In this document: positions 1 to 5,971 of the stretch, piece after piece
Position numbering within the stretch: the first letter of the stretch is position 1
Layout of the letters: each line of letters opens with the position of its first letter
Assembly: GCA_945861235.1 (NCBI GenBank)
Contig: CAMATV010000206.1
Location: 1 to 6,147 of the forward strand
DNA from: Opitutus sp. GAS368
GTDB taxonomy: Bacteria; Verrucomicrobiota; Verrucomicrobiia; Opitutales; Opitutaceae
DNA length: 6,147 nucleotides
Direction of reading: 5' to 3'
Notes under the pieces: generated by a model
What the model was told of the DNA's origin: nothing
Seen by the model: the letters and a program-made list of their open reading frames with translations, nothing else
Databases searched by the model: none
Made by a program: the position numbers and the translations under genes

Positions 1-869
1 AGTGGAAGAATTTGGTGCCGCTGAAATTCGCCGACTACGTCGAGGCCAGTTTCTTTCGCGAGCAGCTCCGGCACTCTCCTGCGGCGTTCGGAAAATTCTC
101 CACGGTATTCCATCTCGGCGCCTGCTCGGCCACGACGGAGAAAAACGCAGCCTACCTCATCGACAACAATTACAACGTGACCAAAGAGCTCGCGGCTTGG
201 TCGCTGGAGCACGGCGCCCGCTTCATCTATGCGTCGTCGGCGGCCACCTATGGCGACGGCGCGCAGGGCATGGATGATAGGAGTGACGTGTTATCGCGGC
301 TGCGTCCGTTGAATATGTATGGCTACTCGAAGCATCTCTTCGACCTGCACGCGCAACGGGAGGGTTGGTTAAAACGAATCGTCGGGGTAAAATATTTCAA
401 CGTCTTCGGGCCCAATGAAGATCACAAAGCGGATATGCGTTCGCTGGTTAACAAGGCCTATCAACAAATCCTCGCGACCGGCCGCGTTCAACTTTTCAAG
501 AGTCACAAACCGGAGTTCAAAGACGGCGAGCAAATGCGCGATTTCCTGTATGTGAAGGATGCGGTCGAGATGACCCTGCACTTTGCCGAACAGGCGACGG
601 CAGCCGGCGGACTCTACAATCTCGGTAGCGGTGAGGCGAATACCTGGCTCACGTTGACGCGCGCGATTTTTTCGGCGCTGGGACGCGAGCCCGCCATCGA
701 CTTTGTCGATATGCCGGAGGTCTTGCGCGGCAAGTATCAGTATTTCACCCAGGCCGACACCGCAAAGCTGCGGGCGACCGGATACGCTAGGGGGATGACG
801 CCGCTGGTCGCCAGCGTCCGCGACTACGTGCAGAATCACCTCGTGACGGGAAAAAAACTCGGGGAGTGA
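1..869 (+). CDS. hldD: ADP-L-glycero-D-manno-heptose 6-epimerase, 5'-truncated by the window edge
   Basis: HldD (also called RfaD or GmhD) is a cytosolic NAD(P)-dependent short-chain dehydrogenase/reductase. It epimerises ADP-D-glycero-D-manno-heptose at C6, giving the L,D-heptose used in the lipopolysaccharide inner core. The frame is open from the first full codon at position 3 (WKNLV...), which matches the internal KFVNLVDL region of the E. coli enzyme as I remember it. About 40 residues with the N-terminal Rossmann GxxGxxG loop therefore lie outside the window, and the TTG at 12 is not the true start. Visible family motifs are HLGACS-TTE, YASSAATYG, the catalytic YGYSK (Tyr codon 318-320, Lys codon 330-332), KYFNVFGP, the EDHK lysine (codon 426-428), RDFLYVKD, YNLGSG and the C-terminal RGKYQYFTQAD. 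The 288 visible residues plus the missing part give a normal length of about 325-330. It converges on the respiratory operon and has no obvious functional link to it. Confidence 0.96.
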   Translation, partial: WKNLVPLKFADYVEASFFREQLRHSPAAFGKFSTVFHLGACSATTEKNAAYLIDNNYNVTKELAAWSLEHGARFIYASSAATYGDGAQGMDDRSDVLSRLRPLNMYGYSKHLFDLHAQREGWLKRIVGVKYFNVFGPNEDHKADMRSLVNKAYQQILATGRVQLFKSHKPEFKDGEQMRDFLYVKDAVEMTLHFAEQATAAGGLYNLGSGEANTWLTLTRAIFSALGREPAIDFVDMPEVLRGKYQYFTQADTAKLRATGYARGMTPLVASVRDYVQNHLVTGKKLGE

Positions 870-919
870 CCTGCTCAGCCCCGATGGGGAGTGAGCGCGG
901 TCGCTGACTCCGACACGAA

Positions 920-944
920 AAGGCCGCGAGTTCATCGCGGCCTT
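920..944 (-). terminator. Hairpin terminator between convergent genes
   Basis: A perfect 10-bp GC-rich inverted repeat (arms 920-929 and 935-944) encloses a 5-nt loop in the 99-bp gap between hldD and the last cytochrome gene. Read on the minus strand, the stem is followed by TTTT (921-918), as in a short Rho-independent terminator for the respiratory operon, and it starts 25 bp after that operon's last stop codon. On the plus strand only TT follows the stem, so it could also end hldD transcription but more weakly. No other gene or structured element is visible in 870-968. Confidence 0.8.
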
Positions 945-968
945 CCAGCAGACGAGTGCGAGCAAGAA

Positions 969-1634
969 TTAGTTGAGCTTGAGCAGCTCCGCCTCGACGT
1001 AAGGCTTACGATCGCCCTCTTTACTCCGCACAGCTGCCACTTGGTCAGTCGTAATAGGCGCACCAGTATTACCCCATTCGTGACGGATATAGGTCAAGAC
1101 AGCGGCCACCTTGTCGTCACTGAGGTTGTATTGCGAATTCGCAACCTTGCCGATCGTTGGCATCGGGGCGGCGCTGTAGAGCACACCCTTGACAGTCATG
1201 GGGCCGGTCATGCCGTAAACCACGAGGCGAATCAGACGGTCATCCGAACCGCTCACCCACTCTGAGGCCGCCAACGGAGGGAACGCGCCCGGCAAACCCA
1301 GGCCATTGGCTTGGTGGCACGTGATGCAAATCGCATCGTATTGCTTCTTCCCCAGCACGAGCGGATCAAGTTTTGCGACAACCGTTTCACCGCTCGGTGG
1401 GAGCGTGTTTTCGTTGTAAACGCGGGGATCAAACATGCCAGAATAACGATTGAGATAGGTGCCCGCAAAGAAGATCAAACCACTGAAGAAAAAGAGGAGA
1501 TGGAGCGGAGGAAGTTTGTAACGTCCCTTCTCATCCGGCTGCTTGCCGAGGAGCTTATCGTGAGCCGCGAGCAAGCTCTCGTCGGTGGAGGCGGCTTGAT
1601 CGAGGCGTGGATCTTGATGCAACGGCGTGCTCAT
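969..1634 (-). CDS. Membrane-anchored monoheme cytochrome c, last gene of the respiratory operon
   Basis: This 221-aa protein has a hydrophilic N-terminus of about 42 residues, presumably cytoplasmic, then one membrane helix (about 43-60) and a periplasmic class I cytochrome c domain. The heme attachment motif is CITCH (103-107). The downstream GLPGAFPPL segment is typical of the fold. Met158 in APMPTIG is the likely sixth ligand, and the closing helix is AVLTYIRHEWGN. It sits where a cbb3 operon would carry CcoP, but it has one heme motif instead of two, so I do not call it CcoP. It starts inside the stop codon of the CcoO-like gene (ATGA, 1631-1634), and a GAGGG Shine-Dalgarno lies 9 nt upstream (minus strand, 1648-1644). 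It probably carries electrons to or from the CcoO-like cytochrome or ACIII. The partner is inferred from gene order only. Confidence 0.9.
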   Translation of the reverse strand: MSTPLHQDPRLDQAASTDESLLAAHDKLLGKQPDEKGRYKLPPLHLLFFFSGLIFFAGTYLNRYSGMFDPRVYNENTLPPSGETVVAKLDPLVLGKKQYDAICITCHQANGLGLPGAFPPLAASEWVSGSDDRLIRLVVYGMTGPMTVKGVLYSAAPMPTIGKVANSQYNLSDDKVAAVLTYIRHEWGNTGAPITTDQVAAVRSKEGDRKPYVEAELLKLN

Positions 1635-2287
1635 TTGGGTGCGCCCTCTTTGGCAACTGCGGGTGCCACATGACGTGCTTCGGGATATTCGTAGGCGTTG
1701 TTCAAACTCTGCAGATAGGCAATCAGCGTCCGCGCACGCTCCGTCGGCACAATCTGCCGGCGGGGCGTTTTCTCGGCTAGGCCGACGAGTGCGTCGGCCG
1801 CGACCTCTCCGTCAACCGGACGATCGTCGAACAGAAAAGGAAACGGCGGATGGCTCACGGCCTTGGCACCGCTCACCACACCGCTGAAAAGAAACTGGGC
1901 AATGGCCGCCGCATCGAGCGGGGGTTTACGCACACCCCAGTTCGCAAGATCGGGACCAATGCGCGATTCACCGAGCTGGGGGCGACCTTGAAATATGTAG
2001 TCGCGGGCAACGCTCTGGCGATCACCCCAACCACGAGCCTTGTCGGAACCGAAATCGGGCCGACGGACTTGCTGGGTGTGGCAGGCCACACAGCCCAAAT
2101 CCGCATAGACGAGTTGGCCTCGGGCCGCGACGCCGGGAGGGCGCGTCGGAAAGGATGAACTCTCGCCGTCATCGTAGAATGGGGTGAGCGCACCCAATTG
2201 CTTGTGGGCCAAAAGGGGAATACTACTCCAGCCCAAGAGAAACGCGGCGAGGAGGCCGATGAAGAAGAAAAAGCCGTTTTTCATCAT
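1631..2287 (-). CDS. CcoO-like membrane-anchored monoheme cytochrome c with the axial Met replaced by His
   Basis: This 218-aa protein resembles CcoO, the monoheme subunit II of cbb3 oxidases. It has an N-terminal anchor helix (about 5-26), heme motif CVACH (66-70) followed by TQQVRR (compare HSQMIRP in CcoO), then RIGPDLA (110-115), and a C-terminal helix ending LIAYLQSLN. In CcoO the sixth heme ligand is the Met of a KMPSYPW-type motif. The equivalent stretch here is SHPPFPFLF, with His146 at the Met position (codon 1852-1850). No Met occurs after residue 2, so His/Met ligation is impossible. Bis-His ligation, or a different distal ligand, is inferred. The open frame extends up to 2446, but that stretch lies inside the CcoN-like gene. 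I chose the ATG at 2287 because it gives a 4-bp ATGA overlap, the expected short CcoO N-terminus, and a GGAGG site 10 nt upstream. A second ATG follows at once at 2284. Confidence 0.88.
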   Translation of the reverse strand: MMKNGFFFFIGLLAAFLLGWSSIPLLAHKQLGALTPFYDDGESSSFPTRPPGVAARGQLVYADLGCVACHTQQVRRPDFGSDKARGWGDRQSVARDYIFQGRPQLGESRIGPDLANWGVRKPPLDAAAIAQFLFSGVVSGAKAVSHPPFPFLFDDRPVDGEVAADALVGLAEKTPRRQIVPTERARTLIAYLQSLNNAYEYPEARHVAPAVAKEGAPK

Positions 2288-3705
2288 GACGCATGAACCT
2301 CCATCGTCGTTGGCTGCCGGAAGGACCCCGCCTCGGAAGCCGCGCCGGAGCAACACAGAACGCAAACGCTGCGCAGGAAATTCACCAGCATAAGGATATT
2401 GCCGATCAACAAAAGGACCTGAGCGACTGAAACCGCCAGCAACCAAGGACGCGTGCGACCAGCGATTTCACCAAACGTGGTCGTGGCGTTGCTCAACTCA
2501 GTGCCTTGGATCAAGCCGGCGACCGCGAGGGAACCCACGAGGAGGAAAATGCCGACCATCGCGAGCACCTTATGGCTGCGGACGAACGAGCCCGAATTCC
2601 AAGGACGACCGGTCAAACGGGGCAGCGCGAAATAAATCGAGCCGAAGAGCAGCATCGAGATTCCGCCATAGAGCGCGAGTTGCTGTTGAGCCGTCGTGAA
2701 ATACGTGAACTGCGTGACCAAGGCCACGCCACGGAAAGACGTCACCGCATCAAGCACAGCACCGGCGAGGTAAGCGAGCAGGCCGAAGGAAATAAACGCG
2801 AGGGAAGTGCCACCGCCGGTCAGAGCGCCCCGCAGATTAAGCGTCACCACGATATAGTGGAAAAGAACCATCCAGCACGCGGCGTTGGCCAGCGTAGGAA
2901 TCCAAGCCGGGACAGGACCGCCGATCAAATGCCGGCCTCCAGTCATCGTTCCGACAAACAGGAGCGTCCAAAAGGCGAGCGGCGCGAATTCGTAGCTCGG
3001 AAGCGCCTGTCCGGTAATCTTGGGGACCACGTAATAGGCGCCAGCCAAGGCCAGCGGGGCGAGCCACAGGGAAAATACCGATTGCACATACCAACCATCG
3101 ATAATCGGCTGGAGCACACCACGGACCGGACTCCACAGCAGCATCGTCTGCGCAGCGATCAGCAGCCAAGGGAAGAGAAACAACGCGGCGACGGCATACC
3201 AATGCGAAGCATAGGTGCCTTCGGTGCGGCGGCCCGACCAAGCGAGGATGCCGGAAATTCCGATAGCGATATACGCAACGACGAGCAGAGGCTGCACGTA
3301 ACGGGGCAATTCCAAGAGGGCGAACGACGTGGCGTCGCCCGTGGCGATACCGCCGAGACCGAGCGTGATACCCAGATTCCAGAAAAGCGTGCCGATCATC
3401 GACCAGTTTTGAGCGCGCAGCGTCGAGCCGCCGAGGCGCCCAAGGACCCAGAGTGCAATCCCAAGTCCGGCATTGGCGGCCCAACCATAGACAAAGGACG
3501 TCTCGGCGAGGGCACTGACACGACCGTGAGTGAACCACTCACAGGCCGACATAAAAGTCGGGCTATGCAGCTGGATGGATGCAATGAGAGCGCAGATGCC
3601 GCTGATCACGAGCCACCCGAGCCCGGAGGCGAGCAAGAGGAGCACTGGCCAGCGCCCGGCCGTATCGACGGCGGTGACTTCAGCGTGGGTGGAGGTCGAA
3701 GACAT
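2284..3705 (-). CDS. CcoN-like cbb3 oxidase subunit I homologue lacking heme and copper ligands
   Basis: This 473-aa protein has about 12 hydrophobic helices (roughly 18-42, 71-89, 101-121, 137-155, 170-190, 205-227, 241-256, 271-290, 300-321, 342-362, 380-398, 418-444), the fold and length of CcoN. Compared with CcoN as I remember it, the ligand helices align without gaps. GR-L-PLHTNA becomes GRVSALAETS, so the low-spin heme His is Ala67. GHNAV becomes VQSVF before the shared YY-VPK, so the CuB His is Gln208. In helix VII, TYMWAGPHHL becomes VGTMTGGRHL, so the active-site Tyr is Gly, one CuB His is Arg258 and only His259 remains. In helix X, GHVH becomes AQQQ before GxxYxxxPRL, so both heme histidines are Gln340 and Gln342. 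The frame is intact and well conserved outside the ligands, so it looks like a functional non-catalytic protein and not a decaying gene. It lies between the 110-aa gene (13-bp gap) and the CcoO-like gene (4-bp overlap). The C-terminal tail carries a CVLCC cluster (448-452). Family assignment is firm and role is unknown. Confidence 0.87.
   Translation of the reverse strand: MSSTSTHAEVTAVDTAGRWPVLLLLASGLGWLVISGICALIASIQLHSPTFMSACEWFTHGRVSALAETSFVYGWAANAGLGIALWVLGRLGGSTLRAQNWSMIGTLFWNLGITLGLGGIATGDATSFALLELPRYVQPLLVVAYIAIGISGILAWSGRRTEGTYASHWYAVAALFLFPWLLIAAQTMLLWSPVRGVLQPIIDGWYVQSVFSLWLAPLALAGAYYVVPKITGQALPSYEFAPLAFWTLLFVGTMTGGRHLIGGPVPAWIPTLANAACWMVLFHYIVVTLNLRGALTGGGTSLAFISFGLLAYLAGAVLDAVTSFRGVALVTQFTYFTTAQQQLALYGGISMLLFGSIYFALPRLTGRPWNSGSFVRSHKVLAMVGIFLLVGSLAVAGLIQGTELSNATTTFGEIAGRTRPWLLAVSVAQVLLLIGNILMLVNFLRSVCVLCCSGAASEAGSFRQPTTMEVHAS
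2298..2302 (-). promoter_or_regulatory. Ribosome binding site (GGAGG) fixing the CcoO-like start
   Basis: On the minus strand a GGAGG lies within the end of the CcoN-like gene, with 10 nt between it and the ATG at 2287. It supports the start at 2287 (or the adjacent ATG at 2284) over the upstream in-frame ATG at 2446. It also suggests re-initiation coupled to translation of the preceding gene. Confidence 0.65.
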
Positions 3706-3718
3706 CGAGAAAATAAAA

Positions 3719-4051
3719 TTACTTCTTGGACCCGTAGTGGGCGGCCGTCAGTTGCATCGCGCGTTCAATCGGGAGTTGCACGACGCCCGCGTTCTTGTCG
3801 ATCCACGCATAAGACGTCGACTGCTGGGCGTGCTTCTCGCGAAGCTCGCCGAGGGCTTGCTTGCGCGTCGCCGGGGTTGCCTTCCAAGCCAATTCCTTGG
3901 GGAGATTTTCGGCGACAGCGTTTTGTGGCGACGTGGACGTCGGTTCATAGAGGCGGGAGACGACGACCCAGCCAATGGCCACAACGGCGAAGACAAACAG
4001 CGTGGTAATCAGCGCCACGGGCCGCGGAGAATGGGCGGATGAATCACTCAT
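3719..4051 (-). CDS. Small single-helix membrane protein of ACIII/oxidase gene clusters
   Basis: This 110-aa protein has a short N-terminus, one membrane helix (about 12-32), and a C-terminal soluble part predicted to lie outside the cytoplasm. That part ends in the ordered motifs LPKELAWKATPATRK, SYAWIDKNAGVVQLPIERAMQL. The W(I/V)D-x-AGx-V-x-(I/L)PI-(D/E)RAM signature is one I remember from short proteins next to ACIII and cytochrome oxidase genes in several phyla. I know of no established biochemical function for it. It has no Cys, no heme motif and no copper-binding motif. It overlaps the actF 3' end by 8 bp and precedes the CcoN-like gene by 13 bp, so it bridges the ACIII genes and the cbb3-like module. 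An accessory or assembly subunit is a reasonable inference. Confidence 0.82.
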   Translation of the reverse strand: MSDSSAHSPRPVALITTLFVFAVVAIGWVVVSRLYEPTSTSPQNAVAENLPKELAWKATPATRKQALGELREKHAQQSTSYAWIDKNAGVVQLPIERAMQLTAAHYGSKK

Positions 4052-5321
4052 GGTACGTGAGGCTCTCGGTGATGCGCGGATCGCGGATGGGGATGAGCTT
4101 GGTCGTCGGGAAACTCTTCAAGTAGGACCACACGCACACACCACCGATACCGACGACGGACGTCAGGACCCAGAGAAGATTGAGCGAGAGGAAGGGCAAT
4201 GAATCACCGTGCCCATCCTTCAGGGCCGGTAAAATATTGTAGCACATGTCGACGAGGATGACGGCCAGTATCCACCACATGATGGGTTTGATCTTCGAAT
4301 GGACGACCTTGTGTTTGTAGGAGAGCAGGTAGAGGAACGGGACGAAAAAGTGGCCGAACAGCAGCACGAGTCCAACATACCACCATTGGTTCGTGGAGCC
4401 ATCGTGGTTCACTTCACGGAGGTTATACCAAAAGGTTTCCTCGGGGACGTTGGCATTCCAGATCAGGAAATATTGCGAGAACGTGATGTAGGCCCAGAAC
4501 ACCGTGAAGGCGAAAGCGAGCATACCGATCGAGTAAAAATGATTCGTATTCAGCACGCCCTTAAAATCCCCACGATTCCAGAGCCAGATCATGATGATCA
4601 CGCCGACGGCCAACGCACCACGAATGCAATTCGCGAAAAACCAGACGCCATACATCGTCGAGAACCAGTGGTATTCGAGGGACTTCACCCAGTAGATCGC
4701 CGCAAAACTGAGGGTCAGAGCGCCGATGGGCAGACCCATAGCCGCCGTCTTCCGATTCATGAAAGTCCACTTAACGTCACCGTCGGAGTCTTGCGTAAAC
4801 GAGGCCTGGCGGAGCCGCGCGGAGAGCCAGACCCAGCTGGCAAAGAACGCGAGCGTCATGCCCGTGAACATGTGCAAATTCAGGAAGCCGGACTTCTTTT
4901 GATAGAGAATATCCGTCCCGACCGTCCCATGACCATGCAGCTCGTGGGCGAGGTCCATCCACGGCCAGACAAATCCGGGTTTAACCCAAGCAAGGACCAA
5001 TAACGGGAGAAAGAGCACGAAGAGCCACTTGAACGAGGTCAGGGCGTGCTCAAACTGCCGACGAATCACGACCGACCACGAAGCGTCGACGATGTGATGA
5101 ATCAGAATCAGCATGAGCATGCCGATCAGAATCGAAGTACAGAAAGTGATGCCGACCAAATAGGACATCACGGGGCCGTGCCGATCGGGCATGACGGCCA
5201 CACCGAGAGCGGTGACCGCAAGACCGACGAGACCGACCGTAAGGGCCTTGGTCGCTGTGGCGGCGGTCGAGGTGTCAGACGGGAGGGCCGAGGAGGCGGT
5301 GGCTGCGTGCGTGCTGCTCAT
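4044..5321 (-). CDS. actF: Alternative complex III subunit ActF, NrfD-like membrane protein
   Basis: ActF is one of two NrfD/PsrC-type membrane subunits of ACIII, the quinol:cytochrome c oxidoreductase that replaces the bc1 complex in many bacteria. The 425-aa length and about 10 membrane helices (27-46, 52-76, 97-113, 147-167, 195-212, 226-248, 263-287, 314-335, 346-364, 377-400) fit the family. The hallmark segment FSQYFLIWNANVPEETFWY (281-299) and the C-terminal IRDPRITESL (412-421) are typical of ActF. Its position directly after actE favours ActF over the related, quinol-binding ActC. The first 25 residues are a low-complexity Ala/Ser/Thr tail, so a slightly later start is possible. The chosen ATG overlaps the actE stop by 4 bp. 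In known structures ActF lies beside ActC and contains a polar path proposed for proton movement, which comes from family knowledge and not from this sequence. Confidence 0.94.
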   Translation of the reverse strand: MSSTHAATASSALPSDTSTAATATKALTVGLVGLAVTALGVAVMPDRHGPVMSYLVGITFCTSILIGMLMLILIHHIVDASWSVVIRRQFEHALTSFKWLFVLFLPLLVLAWVKPGFVWPWMDLAHELHGHGTVGTDILYQKKSGFLNLHMFTGMTLAFFASWVWLSARLRQASFTQDSDGDVKWTFMNRKTAAMGLPIGALTLSFAAIYWVKSLEYHWFSTMYGVWFFANCIRGALAVGVIIMIWLWNRGDFKGVLNTNHFYSIGMLAFAFTVFWAYITFSQYFLIWNANVPEETFWYNLREVNHDGSTNQWWYVGLVLLFGHFFVPFLYLLSYKHKVVHSKIKPIMWWILAVILVDMCYNILPALKDGHGDSLPFLSLNLLWVLTSVVGIGGVCVWSYLKSFPTTKLIPIRDPRITESLTYHE

Positions 5322-5968
5322 TTGAGACCGAGGGTTTGTTTACCGGCGGCGTCGGTGACGTCGGCGACGCCACCCTGCTGCGCGCGTTGCAGAGCGCGGA
5401 CGTAGGCGACGACCGCCCAGCGATCCTCCGGTGCCAGTTTGTCGGCGTAGGACTGCATGTTCTTGTTGGGCGAACCAACGGTGATCGTGTTATAAATTTC
5501 ACCCTCGGGCATCTTGCGGAGCCGGTCGTCATGGAAGGTGGGAGTCGCACCCATCCCATATTGTTTCGTAATGCCGGCACCGTCACCGACGGCGCTATGG
5601 CAGGGCGCACAATAAATCTCGAAACGATCCTTCCCTCGTTGGAGGAACGTGAGGTCAATGGGGGCTGAAAGTGCGGCCGGAAATCCACGGGCAAAGGCAC
5701 CGGTTGCATCCTTACCGCGATTGAGGTGGTCGTCTTCCCGCAGCATCCCGCGCATGACCGCGTGCTCGACTGGGGGACGATCGGCGCGTCCATCGGCGAA
5801 AAAGTCCGAGGCACCCTGCGCACGAGGTTTCGGCTGAATTTTCATACCCGGAAAGGCCCATTCCGGAAATACTTCGATCGGGGGCGAGGTGAACTTCGTG
5901 CCCCGGAATCCAAAAATGGACACAATGAGCACGCCGAAGAATGCGGTGACGAGGTAGACGTTGCGCAT
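5318..5968 (-). CDS. actE: Alternative complex III subunit ActE, monoheme cytochrome c
   Basis: ActE is the monoheme c-type cytochrome on the periplasmic face of ACIII, in the relay from the pentaheme ActA to the electron acceptor. This 216-aa protein has an N-terminal hydrophobic segment (about 4-20) and the PPIEVFPE stretch usual near the ActE N-terminus. RPPVEHAVMRG (64-74) follows, equivalent to the family's PVEGTVARG. The heme motif is CAPCH (120-124), and SAVGDGAG follows. Met171 in NMQSYADKL is the likely axial ligand, and the C-terminal helix is DRWAVVAYVRALQ. There is no Cys near the N-terminus, so it is not a lipoprotein. An uncleaved signal anchor is the likelier attachment. It starts 3 bp after the actD stop, with a GAGG about 8 nt upstream of the ATG. 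Confidence 0.94.
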   Translation of the reverse strand: MRNVYLVTAFFGVLIVSIFGFRGTKFTSPPIEVFPEWAFPGMKIQPKPRAQGASDFFADGRADRPPVEHAVMRGMLREDDHLNRGKDATGAFARGFPAALSAPIDLTFLQRGKDRFEIYCAPCHSAVGDGAGITKQYGMGATPTFHDDRLRKMPEGEIYNTITVGSPNKNMQSYADKLAPEDRWAVVAYVRALQRAQQGGVADVTDAAGKQTLGLK

Positions 5969-5971
5969 GGC

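Noticed and set aside
12..14. TTG as the start codon of the heptose epimerase
   Set aside because: The frame is open and homologous upstream to position 3, and the Rossmann N-terminus is missing. The gene is cut by the window edge and does not start here.
369..965. A 198-codon minus-strand open frame antisense to hldD
   Set aside because: hldD is unmistakable on the plus strand through this region. The antisense translation has no family motifs and runs across the terminator hairpin.
2288..2446. N-terminal extension of the CcoO-like gene to the ATG at 2446
   Set aside because: The extra 53 codons lie entirely within the CcoN-like gene and encode no signal or domain. The ATG at 2287 has a GGAGG site and the ATGA overlap seen at other junctions of this operon.
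2284..3705. Calling the CcoN-like gene a pseudogene or blaming sequencing error for the missing histidines
   Set aside because: Five separate ligand columns are substituted by clean codons in an uninterrupted frame, with neighbouring motifs conserved. Neither random decay nor isolated base errors would give this pattern.
2284..3705. Annotating the gene simply as an active cbb3 oxidase catalytic subunit or as NorB
   Set aside because: The heme and CuB ligands required by both families are absent, so a catalytic call would be misleading despite the clear homology.
2506..4008. A 500-codon plus-strand open frame opposite the CcoN-like gene
   Set aside because: Its translation is a hydrophilic Arg/Glu/Gly-rich string with no recognisable domain. 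The opposite strand encodes a clear 12-helix family member, so this is an antisense shadow of GC-rich coding DNA.
4299..5003. A 234-codon plus-strand open frame opposite actF
   Set aside because: Charged, motif-free translation antisense to a well-supported ActF gene.
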